NCBI GenBank assembly: GCA_002928875.1
Contig: PERO01000006.1
Coordinates: 62,001-126,000 of the forward strand
Reading direction: 5' to 3'
Length of the DNA: 64,000 bases
Source of the DNA: Methylobacterium sp.
GTDB taxonomy: Bacteria; Pseudomonadota; Alphaproteobacteria; Rhizobiales; Beijerinckiaceae
A model generated the notes under the pieces. The model was not told the origin of the DNA. It was given only the letters and a program-made list of their open reading frames with translations, and ran no database searches. Shown here in pieces: positions 1-8,284 of the stretch. The translations under genes were made by a program, and so were the position numbers. The stretch's first letter is position 1, and each line of letters starts with the position of its first letter.

Positions 1-422
1 AGCACGATGACGACATTCGCCGCCCGGAACGGCAGGCGGATCGCCGCCTTGCGCAAGGCCGAACCCTCGGCATGGAAACCGATCAGTTCGGCGGCATGGA
101 GATGCAGCACCACCGGCACCAGGGCGAGGCGCGCGGCGAGCACGATCAGCCCCTTGCGGGCCGCACTGCCCTTGTCGCCGAAATGCACATGCACGAAGGC
201 GAGGCGGCCACGCAGGGCCATCAGCCAGATCGCCAGAACGGCGCGCGCGAGCAGCAGCACGGAAAAGGCCGCCCCACGGTCATCCCGCGTGACCAGCGGC
301 CGGAACGCGAAGCGGCCCGCGGAATCGCCGCCGCTTGCGAGCATGTAATCCTTCACGCGGCCCATGCCGCCGCCCGCCGCGCCGGTGGGCGCCACCACAT
401 AAATGATCTTCGCTTCGCTCAT
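1..422 (-). CDS. Glycosyltransferase family 4 protein, N-terminal part (runs off the window)
   Basis: An open frame runs leftward from an ATG at 420-422 to the window edge without a stop, so about 140 N-terminal residues are visible. It begins MSEAKIIYVVAPTGAAGGG and continues with a VHVHFGDKGS stretch and LHLHAAEL, a pattern seen in the N-terminal Rossmann domain of GT4 (GT-B fold) transferases. The glycine-rich loop after strand 1 (GAAGGGMGRV) fits the acceptor-side loop of that fold. It lies downstream of the GH10 gene in the same direction, with a 180-base gap in which I see no gene, and probably belongs to the polysaccharide cluster. The catalytic C-terminal half is outside the window, so the donor and acceptor cannot be guessed. 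Confidence 0.75.
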   Translation of the reverse strand, partial: MSEAKIIYVVAPTGAAGGGMGRVKDYMLASGGDSAGRFAFRPLVTRDDRGAAFSVLLLARAVLAIWLMALRGRLAFVHVHFGDKGSAARKGLIVLAARLALVPVVLHLHAAELIGFHAEGSALRKAAIRLPFRAANVVIV

Positions 423-602
423 GGTCGATCGCGTCATCCGGTATCGTTCCGGCAGGGGCTTGAGCCTTCCGGAACCATGCCCCGTTCTGCGCGAGATGAT
501 GAAAGATTTGGTGGCGGAACCGCGCCATTCGCTCAAATTGCCGCGAATATCCTTGGCGAAATACTACCGGAATGGCCCGGTTTTTCGGCTGTTTCGCTGG
601 TG

Positions 603-1691
603 TTAACGCCGGCCCGCCGCCAGCAGGGCGCGACGCATCGCCGTTGCCAGCGGTTTCTCGCGCATCGCCTCGTCGAAGGGCAAGGGCCGCGCCGGAAAGT
701 TCCGCACCCGCCGCGCCGCCACGCCCGGCTCGCGATACCAGGTGTAGCGATCCGACAGATGCCAGGTGATCAGCGCCTTGACGGCCTTGTTCTTCAGCAC
801 GGGCGCGAGGAAAGCCTCGCCGAACCGCGCGACATCCGCGTCACGCACCGGAATTTCACGCGCGAAATGCTGGTCATCCACGTCGAATTCCGTGAGATAG
901 ATCTCGAGCTTGCGCCTGCCGATCTCCTCGATGAAGCGCAGGAAGGCATCGATGTCGAAGGCGAGACCGGGCTTGAGATGCGCCTGCAGGCCGATCGCAT
1001 CGAGCTTCAGGCCCTTGTCGAGCATGCGATCGACCAAAGGCAGGAAATGCCGGCGCACGGAGCGGCCGAGATGGTCGTCCTGCTCGGTGAAGGCCTCGTT
1101 CAGCACGAGTTTGGCGGTGGTGTCGATCTTCGCGATGCGTTCGAAGGCGCGGAAGATGTAGTTCTCGCCCATCGCGTCGTACCAGGGCCCGCGACGGAAG
1201 CCGCCGGGCATGCCGGAATCGGGCCAGAGCGGCTCGTTCACGACGTCCCAGGATTGCATCGCGCCGGCATAGCGCGTGGCGACGACTTCCAGATGCGTGT
1301 CGAAGATGCGCTCGATCTCGCGCGCATTCTTGCCGAGCAGCCAGCGCGGCGGATAATCGTTCCAGAACAGCGTGTGGCCGCGAAACGGCATGCCGTTCTC
1401 GCGCGCGAAGGCCAGCAGCGCATCGGCCTGCTCGAAGGCAAAGACCTCCTCGCTTGGCCGAAGGTAGTCGAATTTCATAGCGAGATCGGTCACGAGCAGC
1501 CGTGAATGCCGGCGGTGAAGCTCAGCATAATCCGCATCGCGCAGGATTTCCCACGCGGCCGATGCCCCGAAGGCGATGCCGTTCTGCTGCGCGGCCGCCC
1601 AGAGCGGCAGATCCCCCGGTGCCTGCGCGCCGACCGGGCCGACAGCAAGGCCGGCGGCCATCGCCAGAACCGAGCGGCGGGAGTGAGGCAT
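603..1691 (-). CDS. GH10 family endo-beta-1,4-xylanase-like glycanase, exported
   Basis: A 362-residue glycoside hydrolase family 10 protein. The ATG at 1691 is chosen because GGAAGGA lies about 8 bases upstream and the N-terminus SRRSVLAMAAGLAVG resembles a Tat-type signal peptide ending near GAQA. The acid/base glutamate lies in VVNEPLW (Glu153) and the nucleophile in IYLTEFD (Glu268), the two GH10 hallmarks. LQAHLKPG, the usual barrel-strand His motif, sits between them. GH10 enzymes classically cut xylan. Here the gene sits among polysaccharide glycosyltransferase genes, so processing or trimming of the cell's own exopolysaccharide is at least as likely as plant xylan use; that is inference from context. 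It is transcribed divergently from the WecG/TagA gene across a palindrome-bearing 225-base spacer. Confidence 0.88.
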   Translation of the reverse strand: MPHSRRSVLAMAAGLAVGPVGAQAPGDLPLWAAAQQNGIAFGASAAWEILRDADYAELHRRHSRLLVTDLAMKFDYLRPSEEVFAFEQADALLAFARENGMPFRGHTLFWNDYPPRWLLGKNAREIERIFDTHLEVVATRYAGAMQSWDVVNEPLWPDSGMPGGFRRGPWYDAMGENYIFRAFERIAKIDTTAKLVLNEAFTEQDDHLGRSVRRHFLPLVDRMLDKGLKLDAIGLQAHLKPGLAFDIDAFLRFIEEIGRRKLEIYLTEFDVDDQHFAREIPVRDADVARFGEAFLAPVLKNKAVKALITWHLSDRYTWYREPGVAARRVRNFPARPLPFDEAMREKPLATAMRRALLAAGRR

Positions 1692-1798
1692 CGGGCATTC
1701 CTTCCGATGGTTGGGGTTCCGGCGCATCCTGCCGGCAATCCCCCACGAGGCGGTGATCCATCTCAGGAAGCTTTTACCAAAATTGTCTGCATTTCCTT

Positions 1799-1812
1799 GA
1801 AAACCGGTTTTC
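1799..1812. promoter_or_regulatory. Perfect palindrome GAAAACCGGTTTTC in a divergent promoter region
   Basis: The 14-base perfect palindrome lies between the divergent GH10 (start 1691) and WecG/TagA (start 1917) genes. Its core AAACCGGTTT matches the general form of LacI-family operators, which have a central CG and A/T-rich arms. A second LacI-like core, AAGCGCTT, lies at 1827-1834, centred 25 bases away. No LacI-family regulator is present in the window. The operator role is inferred from sequence form only. Confidence 0.45.
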
Positions 1813-1916
1813 TCCGCAATGTTAGAAAGCGCTTCGCAAGGATTGCACGCGCTGGATCGACGCAACCCGAGCTGGCGCCCCGATGTGTTGGCTCCGTTTC
1901 ATCCAGAGGTCATTCG

Positions 1917-2681
1917 ATGAATTGCATCACGCATCCGCCCCTCGCCTATGTCGACGGGCAGGCGATCAACCTGCCGACGCTTGCGGGCGCGGTGGATGCG
2001 GCCATCGGGCGGGCGCGGGAGCATCGGGGCTTCCGCCTGTTCACGCTGAACCTCGATCACCTCGTGAAGCGCCGCGACGATGCGGCCTTCCGCGCGGCCT
2101 ATGACGGCGCCGATTTCGTGTCCGCCGATGGCGCCCCCGTTGCAGCGCTGGCGCGGCGGCAGGGTGCCGCGATCGAGCGCACGACGGGCGCGGATCTCGT
2201 CGATCCGCTTTGCGCCGCGGCCGCTCGCGAGGGCATCCCCGTCGCCCTGTTCGGCTCCAGCCAGCAGACGCTCGACATGAGCGCCCAGCGCCTGCGCGAG
2301 CGCCATCCCGGCCTCGTCATCGCGCATGCCGAGGCGCCGCCCTACGGCTTCGACCCCACCTCGCCGGCGGCCGAGGAAGCGGGAATGCGGATCGCAGCCT
2401 CCGGCGCGCGGATCGTCTTCGTGGCGCTGGGAGCGCCGAAGCAGGAATTCTTCGCCGCGCATCTCGCGCAAAGGACGCCGGGGCTCGGCTTTGTCTGCAT
2501 CGGCGCCGCGCTGGATTTCATCGCCGGCACGCAGACCCGCGCGCCACGTTTCGTGCAGGCGATCGGGCTCGAATGGGCCTGGCGATTGCTGGGCAATCCG
2601 TCGCGCATGGCGCGCCGCTATCTGCTCTGCGCCTGGGTGCTACGCGATCTCTTGCGGCAGAAATCGCCCGCCAACGCCTGA
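1917..2681 (+). CDS. WecG/TagA/CpsF family (GT26) glycosyltransferase
   Basis: A 254-residue cytoplasmic-face glycosyltransferase. The ATG at 1917 follows AGAGG at a suitable distance, and homologues of this family normally start about here. Visible family features are the early LFTLNLDHLV strand, FVSADGAPV (the D-G-x-P segment of the active site), a GADLVDPL stretch, and the conserved VALGAPKQEFF motif near residue 170. Family members transfer an N-acetylmannosaminuronic acid- or similar sugar to a lipid-linked acceptor in enterobacterial common antigen, teichoic acid or capsule/EPS assembly. The C-terminus (WAWRLLGNPSRMARRYL) is basic and amphipathic, as in membrane-associated TagA-like proteins. 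Its stop codon abuts the stop of the convergent GT4 gene with no spacer. Confidence 0.9.
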   Translation: MNCITHPPLAYVDGQAINLPTLAGAVDAAIGRAREHRGFRLFTLNLDHLVKRRDDAAFRAAYDGADFVSADGAPVAALARRQGAAIERTTGADLVDPLCAAAAREGIPVALFGSSQQTLDMSAQRLRERHPGLVIAHAEAPPYGFDPTSPAAEEAGMRIAASGARIVFVALGAPKQEFFAAHLAQRTPGLGFVCIGAALDFIAGTQTRAPRFVQAIGLEWAWRLLGNPSRMARRYLLCAWVLRDLLRQKSPANA

Positions 2682-3761
2682 TCAGCGCGGATTTTCCGCG
2701 ATCATCTGCTCGATCAGCTCCAGATAGGCGCGCGCGGCATTGTCGACCGAGAACTGGCGGGCCTTCGCCTGCCGGGGCGCGGGGTCGCCGGGATCGGCCA
2801 AGGCGGCATTGAGTGCGCGCGCCACGCCGTCTGCGTCGCCGATCGGCACGATCGTGCCATAGCGCCCCTGCTCGATGATTTCGGCCGGCCCGGCGGCAGC
2901 CGTCGTCACCACCGGCAGGCCATGGGCCAGCGCCTCGGCCACGGCATTGCCGAAGCTTTCGAAGCGCGAGGTGAGCACGAGGCAGCGCGCCGCGCGATAG
3001 GCCGCGGCGGGGTCGGCGATATAGCCACGGAAGCTCACGCGCCCGGCGAGCCCCGCCGCCGCGACCTGGGCCTCGAGTTCCGGCCGCAAGGGTCCGTCGC
3101 CCACGATATCGAGCCGTGCGCCGGGATGCGTCACCCGCGCGAAGGCGGCGATCAGGGTCGGCAGGTCCTTGTCCACGACGAGCCGCCCGACGAACAGCAC
3201 CAGCGGCTCGCGGGCCGCCAGGGCCTCGCGTGACAGGTCCTCCGGCGCGCCCAGCGGATCGACCGGATTGTGAATCCGCTGCGTGCGGCGCGGCTCGGCG
3301 CCATGATGGCTCACCAGCGCGTTGCGCAGGCCGTCCGAGACCGCGACCGCGCGCCCCGTGATGCGCGTGAGCAGGGGCGTGAGCTGGTTGCCCCAGCGCG
3401 AGAGCCGTTGCGGCTCGGACGGGAAGAACCCGTGATACGAAATCAGCGCACGGCGCGCACGCCCCGCGAGCAGGGCGGCCAGACTGTGCTTCAGGTTGGC
3501 GGCACCGATGCCGGAGAGCGTCGCATCGGGCCGTTCGCGGCGGATCAGCGCGGCGAGTTTCAGCACCGCCAGCGCATGGTTGGTGTGGAGGGTCACGAGG
3601 CGCACGCGGGAATCGAGGAAGGACCGGTTCTCCGGCCGGTCGAAATCCACCGCGAAGATCACCTGATGCCCGGCGCGGGCAAAGGCGGAGGCCAGCACGG
3701 CCCAGACCCGTTCGGCACCACCGCCCGCCAAAGCCGGCATGTAGAAGAGAAATTTACGCAC
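2682..3761 (-). CDS. Glycosyltransferase family 4 protein
   Basis: A complete 359-residue GT4 protein. The start is a GTG at 3761 preceded by AAGGGTAGGG. The N-terminal acceptor-side motif is MPALAGGGAERVW. The C-terminal donor domain begins at LVLFVGRLVVDKDLPTLI, followed by LDIVGDGPLR and the E-x7-E type segment RFESFGNAVAEALAHGLPVV, which binds the nucleotide-sugar phosphates in retaining GT-B enzymes. It probably adds a sugar to a lipid-linked repeat unit in the same surface-polysaccharide pathway as its neighbours. The sugar specificity is not readable. It is convergent with, and directly abuts, the WecG/TagA gene. Confidence 0.9.
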   Translation of the reverse strand: MRKFLFYMPALAGGGAERVWAVLASAFARAGHQVIFAVDFDRPENRSFLDSRVRLVTLHTNHALAVLKLAALIRRERPDATLSGIGAANLKHSLAALLAGRARRALISYHGFFPSEPQRLSRWGNQLTPLLTRITGRAVAVSDGLRNALVSHHGAEPRRTQRIHNPVDPLGAPEDLSREALAAREPLVLFVGRLVVDKDLPTLIAAFARVTHPGARLDIVGDGPLRPELEAQVAAAGLAGRVSFRGYIADPAAAYRAARCLVLTSRFESFGNAVAEALAHGLPVVTTAAAGPAEIIEQGRYGTIVPIGDADGVARALNAALADPGDPAPRQAKARQFSVDNAARAYLELIEQMIAENPR

Positions 3762-3843
3762 GCGCCCTACCCTTCAGGCCCCGGGATATCGGGGCTGCTG
3801 CATCGTCTCGATGCCATGAAATGAAGAAAAATCGGTTGCGCGT

Positions 3844-5286
3844 GTGAAGTCATCGGCCCCGGTCATCCTCCGCATCCCGCCCGAGCAGGCGCGCGCCGCG
3901 CTCCGTGCCTGCCTGGCCGAACTCGACCGGCTCGGCATCCCCGCCCGGATCGAGGGTCATGGCCATGCGCCGGTCGATTCGGAGATCGAGCGGGTGCTGG
4001 CTTTCGAACAACGCCTCCATCGCCTGGCCGATGCTCCCGGCGCGCGCCTCGCCCTGCCGCTGGGTCCGGCGGGCGAGGGCCTTGTGATTTCGCTCGACGG
4101 CCCGTCGCCGGATGCCGATCTCGTGCTCTGGCTCGATGGCGAGGCCGGCATGGGCCAACTCGAGCGGAGCCTCGTGAATGGCCATGTCCCGCTGGTCGAA
4201 TTCCGCGACGCGCAGGGGCAGGTGCTGGCGGCGGGCCTTCCCGCGATCGAGCAGCCCGACATTCTCGGCCGGGCGCTGGTCGCGTTCCATGCCCGTCTCG
4301 CCACGATCCTCGCCATGGCGATCGATGGAAAGGCCCGGAGCCTGCCGGATCGCCGGCGCATGCGCGAAGCGCCGACGCATACCACGCCGCTCGAATTCTT
4401 CCTGCAGAGCACGGCACGCAAGGTGGCGAACCGGATCGCGCCGTCCCGTCGCCGGGCCGAGCACTGGCGCATCGCGATCCGCCCGGTGACGGGCCCCTTC
4501 TCCCCGGAAGGCGACCATGTCGCCACTGGCTTCACCCTGCTGCCCGATGACGGCGCACGCTACTACGCCGACCCCGTCTTGTGGCAGGACGCGGATCGCA
4601 ACTACCTGTTCATGGAAGAATTTCCCTATGATACGGGCATCGGCTGCCTCGCCTTCACGGAACTGGGGCCGGAGGGCCGCGCGCTGTTCACGCCGCGGCG
4701 GTTTCTCGCGGGGCCCACCCACCTCTCCTACCCGTTCCTCTTCCGCCATGCGGGCGAGGTTTTCCTCATGCCGGAGAACGCCGCCGCCGGGCGGCTCACA
4801 TTCTACCGCGCCCGCCGGTTTCCCGACCTGTGGGAGGAGCACAGCGTGCCGATCCCGGACCGCGCGCTGCATGATGCGACGCTGATCGAGCAGGACGGGC
4901 GCTGGTGGCTCCTCGCCAACGAGGAGCGCGGCGGTTCGAGCTGGGACACGCTGGTCATCTTCTCCGCCCCAGGCCCCTTGGGGCCGTTCGAGCCGCATTA
5001 CGCCGCGCCGATGCTGGTCGATGCACGGCTCGCGCGCTCGGCCGGCCCGGTCATCCGGTTGGGGGAGCGGCTCATCCGGCCGGTGCAGAACTGCCTCGGC
5101 GGCTACGGGCGGTTCCTGCGCTTCACCGAGATCACGCAACTCGACGATCGCGGTTTCGAACAACGGGAGATCGGTCGCCTGCTGCCGGAAGACGGCCTCA
5201 ACATCGCGGGTCTGCACACCTATGCGCGGTGCGAGCGATTCGAGGCGATCGACCTGCTCACGCCCCGGAACTGGCGTCCGGCCTGA
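3844..5286 (+). CDS. GINT1-like beta-propeller protein (often named formyl transferase), polysaccharide-associated
   Basis: A 480-residue protein with two parts. Residues 1 to about 190 form a poorly recognisable N-terminal domain of the kind that databases have labelled formyl transferase. Residues about 205-470 look like a five-bladed propeller: repeated W/Y-rich blades such as ADPVLWQDADRNYLFMEEF, HLSYPFLFRHAGEVFLMPE and HDATLIEQDGRWWLLA. These blades match my memory of the N-terminal domain of plant glucosamine inositolphosphorylceramide transferase (GINT1) and of GH43/GH32-type propellers. Lone bacterial versions are common in alphaproteobacterial polysaccharide loci, but their reaction is not established. 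The start is a GTG at 3844 and is uncertain. The 3' end overlaps the convergent AbrB-type gene by 29 bases. Confidence 0.7.
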   Translation: MKSSAPVILRIPPEQARAALRACLAELDRLGIPARIEGHGHAPVDSEIERVLAFEQRLHRLADAPGARLALPLGPAGEGLVISLDGPSPDADLVLWLDGEAGMGQLERSLVNGHVPLVEFRDAQGQVLAAGLPAIEQPDILGRALVAFHARLATILAMAIDGKARSLPDRRRMREAPTHTTPLEFFLQSTARKVANRIAPSRRRAEHWRIAIRPVTGPFSPEGDHVATGFTLLPDDGARYYADPVLWQDADRNYLFMEEFPYDTGIGCLAFTELGPEGRALFTPRRFLAGPTHLSYPFLFRHAGEVFLMPENAAAGRLTFYRARRFPDLWEEHSVPIPDRALHDATLIEQDGRWWLLANEERGGSSWDTLVIFSAPGPLGPFEPHYAAPMLVDARLARSAGPVIRLGERLIRPVQNCLGGYGRFLRFTEITQLDDRGFEQREIGRLLPEDGLNIAGLHTYARCERFEAIDLLTPRNWRPA

Positions 5287-6310
5287 AGGCACGCGCGCGG
5301 CGGCGCAACAGGAACGGCAGGGCCGCGGCAACCGCCACGAAGCGCCCCACATGGTGCGAGGCGAGATAGAGCGGATCGAGACCCAGAGCGATCCCGAGCA
5401 CGATCATCGCCTCCAGCCCGCCCGGCGCGAAGGCGATGATGGCTTCGGCGGGCTTGACACCGGCCACGACAACAGCCGCGATCACGCCCAGCGTCGCGAC
5501 CGCCATCGCCGCGATGAAGGATGCAAGCGCCGGCAGGAACATGGCGCGCAGGCCCTGAAGCGTGATGCCCGCCACGCGCGAACCGGCGAAGATCCCGATC
5601 AGGAACATCGCCGCATCCATGATGAAGGGTGGCGGCATGCCGGGCAGCCAGCCGGTGGCATGCGTCAGGGCGCCGGCGGCCATGCCGCCGAACATGAAGG
5701 GCGCGAGCATCCGGATGCGCTCGAACAGCAGCGCCAAGCTCACCGCGAGGGCCATCAGCGCCGCGAAGGCCGGCGCGCTGATGATCTGCGCCACGGGCAG
5801 GCTGCCGGTCGTCGCGGAAACGCTGACGACGCTCGGCAGGATGGCCACGAGCACGAAGACGCGGAAGGCCTGCACGATCGCCACCCGCGACATGTCGAGG
5901 CCCGAGGCCGCGCTCGTCGCGAGGACGACCGACATCGCGCCGGGCAGCGAGCCGAACAGCGCGACATCCCGCGGCCAGCCGAACAGGTGCACCAGCACGA
6001 AGCGGCTCGCCAGCGTGATGCCGACGATCGTCACCGTGAGGATCAGGAGCGAAAGCGGATAGCGCCCCATCGCCTCGAGCAGCTCGGGCGTGATCGCCGA
6101 TCCCATGGCCACGCCCGCAAAGAGCAGCCCGACATCGCGCAGGAGATCCGGCATCGCCACGCGCGAACCCGTCGCGAGCAGGACGACCACGCCGACCATC
6201 GCGCCGGACAACCACGCGGCAGGCAAGCCGAGTGCCGCGAAGACCAGCGCCCCGGCGAGCCCCGCAGCGACCGTGCGCAGGAGCGGCCAGAACGCGCCGG
6301 GCTCAGGCAT
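5258..6310 (-). CDS. AbrB family membrane protein (AbrB duplication domain)
   Basis: A 350-residue polytopic inner-membrane protein with about ten hydrophobic segments arranged as two related halves. Each half carries a glycine/proline-rich PGAMS- or PGGLE-like motif (LFGSLPGAMSVV and AFAPGGLEAMIV), which is the signature of the AbrB/Gate-like duplicated domain. This family was once mislabelled ammonia monooxygenase; members are thought to be transporters or regulators, with no firm substrate. The ATG at 6310 overlaps the stop of the upstream aminotransferase gene (ATGCCTGA), so the two are probably translated together. The convergent 3' end overlaps the propeller gene. Confidence 0.88.
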   Translation of the reverse strand: MPEPGAFWPLLRTVAAGLAGALVFAALGLPAAWLSGAMVGVVVLLATGSRVAMPDLLRDVGLLFAGVAMGSAITPELLEAMGRYPLSLLILTVTIVGITLASRFVLVHLFGWPRDVALFGSLPGAMSVVLATSAASGLDMSRVAIVQAFRVFVLVAILPSVVSVSATTGSLPVAQIISAPAFAALMALAVSLALLFERIRMLAPFMFGGMAAGALTHATGWLPGMPPPFIMDAAMFLIGIFAGSRVAGITLQGLRAMFLPALASFIAAMAVATLGVIAAVVVAGVKPAEAIIAFAPGGLEAMIVLGIALGLDPLYLASHHVGRFVAVAAALPFLLRRRARAFRPDASSGA

Positions 6311-7490
6311 GCGCCGTGGCCCGCGCGGCAATGCGCGCCGCGAGGCGGTGGGCGGCCTCGGCGACATCCTCGCTCCGGCGCAGGTAGCACAGGCGCAGGA
6401 AGCCATCGCCACCGGCCCCGAACGCCGTGCCGGGCGCGAGGCCGACGCCGGCATGATCCACGAGATCGAAGGCCAGCGCGCGCGTGTCGGCCGCCCCTTC
6501 CACGCCGAAGAACAGGTAGAAGGCCCCCGGCGGGCGGGCGAGGCGGAAGCCCGGCACGGCCGACAATATGGCCACCAGCTGGTCGCGATTGGCACGCGCC
6601 TGGCTCACCTGCTCGGCGATGAAGGCGTCACCCCCCTCAAGCGCCGCGATGCCGGCGCGCTGCGCGAAAACCGGCGTGCCCGAACTCGAATACTGGATGA
6701 GATTGACGATCACCGGCGCGAGCGCGGCCGGCGCCTCCAGCCAGCCCATCCGCCAGCCGGTCATGGCCCAGTTCTTGGAGAAGGTCTGCACGAAGAGGAT
6801 GCGATCCTCCGGTGTCATCAGATCGCGAAAGGACGGCGCGCGATCACCCTCGAAATAGAACTGGCCATAGATTTCATCGGCGATGATCCACAGCCCGTGC
6901 TGGCGGGCGAGCGCCAGCATCGCGCGGAGTTCGTCGAGCGTGGCCGTCCAGCCCGTGGGGTTGGCCGGCGAGTTGATGCAGAGCGCGCGGGTCGCCGGCG
7001 TGATCGCGCGGGCGAGATCGTCGATGTCGAGTTGCCAGCCCGCATTGCCGAAGCGCATCGGCACCTCGCGCGTCGTGGCACCTGCCACTTCCAGCGCGCC
7101 GCGGAAATTCGGCCAGGCGGGCGTGGGGACGATCACCTCGTCGCCCGACCCGGCGATCATCCGCACCGCGATCTGCAGGGCGTGCATGCCGCCATTGGTC
7201 ACGAAAATCCGCTCGGAACCCACGTTATGGCCCGACATGCGGCTGAGATAGGCGGCAATCGCCTCGCGCAGCGGCGGAATGCCGGCCTGATGGGTGTAGA
7301 AGGTCTCGCCCTCGGCCAAGGATTTCTGCGCGGCCTCGGCGATGAAGGACGGGGTGGGCCGGTCGCCCTCCCCCACCCAGAGCGGCAGCAGGCCGGGCTT
7401 GTTGCGACCGTAATCGAAGACCTCGACGATTCCGCTCGAGGGCGCGGCGAGAGCTTCGGGGCGAAGGGGGAAAAGATCAGCGGAAATCAT
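6303..7490 (-). CDS. PLP-dependent aminotransferase, class I/II (fold type I)
   Basis: A 395-residue aminotransferase of the aspartate aminotransferase superfamily. Diagnostic segments are the N-terminal GEGDRPTP loop, CINSPANPTGWT (the N-P-x-G substrate loop, about residues 171-182), IADEIYGQF (cofactor Asp and Tyr), and TFSKNWAMTGWRMG, where Lys239 would form the Schiff base with PLP. A C-terminal arginine (near LRLCYLRR) would bind the substrate carboxylate. The amino donor and acceptor cannot be predicted; such proteins are often annotated as aspartate or kynurenine-like aminotransferases. It is the first gene of a two-gene leftward unit with the AbrB-type protein, with which it shares an 8-base overlap. 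Confidence 0.92.
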   Translation of the reverse strand: MISADLFPLRPEALAAPSSGIVEVFDYGRNKPGLLPLWVGEGDRPTPSFIAEAAQKSLAEGETFYTHQAGIPPLREAIAAYLSRMSGHNVGSERIFVTNGGMHALQIAVRMIAGSGDEVIVPTPAWPNFRGALEVAGATTREVPMRFGNAGWQLDIDDLARAITPATRALCINSPANPTGWTATLDELRAMLALARQHGLWIIADEIYGQFYFEGDRAPSFRDLMTPEDRILFVQTFSKNWAMTGWRMGWLEAPAALAPVIVNLIQYSSSGTPVFAQRAGIAALEGGDAFIAEQVSQARANRDQLVAILSAVPGFRLARPPGAFYLFFGVEGAADTRALAFDLVDHAGVGLAPGTAFGAGGDGFLRLCYLRRSEDVAEAAHRLAARIAARATAHA

Positions 7491-7639
7491 GGCTCTTCAT
7501 GCGGGAAAGCCCGGCGAAGAGCAATCACGCGGAAACGATCGATCGATGAATTGCGGTGATGGATCAGCTGCGATGGATAAACCGCCGCCGCGCGCAAGCC
7601 GGATGGCGGGCCAGGCCCCCGGCCGGCTTCCGGCGAGGC

Positions 7640-8056
7640 TCATTTCCTGAGGAGATCGCGGATCTCCGTCAGCAGCTTTTCCTGCGCGGAGGGCTCCGGC
7701 GGGGCGGCCGGCGCGGCCGCGGCTTCCGCCCGCTTCAGCCGGTTCATGCCCTTCACCACCAGGAACAGCACCCAGGCGATGATGATGAAGTTGATCGAGA
7801 CCGTGATGAACTTGCCATAGGCGAGAACGGCGCCCTGCTTCGCTGCATCGGCCACGTTGGTTGCGGTGATGCCCTTCGAGAGCGCGAGAAAGTAATTGTC
7901 GAAGTTGAGCCCGCCCGTCAGCGCCCCGATGATCGGCATGAAGATGTCACCCACCATCGAATCCACGATCTTCCCGAAGGCCGCGCCGATGATGACGCCG
8001 ATCGCGAGATCGACGACGTTGCCCTTGAGGGCGAATTGCTTGAACTCGTTCAGCAT
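7640..8056 (-). CDS. mscL: Large-conductance mechanosensitive channel MscL
   Basis: A 138-residue MscL, the normal length for the family. It begins [20 protein letters not shown] with the amphipathic N-terminal helix and the glycine/alanine-rich pore helix TM1 ([18 protein letters not shown]). The periplasmic loop carries GGLNFDNYF, and TM2 is [19 protein letters not shown]. It ends with the charged C-terminal bundle helix [13 protein letters not shown]. The homopentamer opens at high membrane tension to release solutes on hypo-osmotic shock. It is a single-gene unit upstream of and divergent from the large hybrid kinase. Confidence 0.97.
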   Translation of the reverse strand: MLNEFKQFALKGNVVDLAIGVIIGAAFGKIVDSMVGDIFMPIIGALTGGLNFDNYFLALSKGITATNVADAAKQGAVLAYGKFITVSINFIIIAWVLFLVVKGMNRLKRAEAAAAPAAPPEPSAQEKLLTEIRDLLRK

Positions 8057-8284
8057 CCCTGTTGTCCCTGCCCGTGTGGATCGCCCGATGCGTGCTCCCC
8101 AGCCCCGCCTTTCGGGATCGGACCGCTTTCTGGGCCCGACCCCCGGATTCCTAGGTCAAAAACCGCGACGGCTCAAGAAATCCGGACCATAACCTCGCCT
8201 CTTGTGCCGGAATGCGCGCGGGGCGATCATGCCTCGCAGCGCCCGGCCGCGAAGGCGGGCCGCAACAGGGGGGAACGGGCAGGA

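Noticed and set aside
446-475. Inverted repeat GTTCCGG...CCGGAAC upstream of the partial GT4 gene
   Set aside because: Only seven-base arms in GC-rich DNA, no T-run and no clear promoter relation; too weak to annotate.
7556-8284. In-frame upstream extension of the hybrid kinase by 243 codons
   Set aside because: It runs antisense across mscL and has no protein-like features; the first membrane helix begins right at the ATG 8285.
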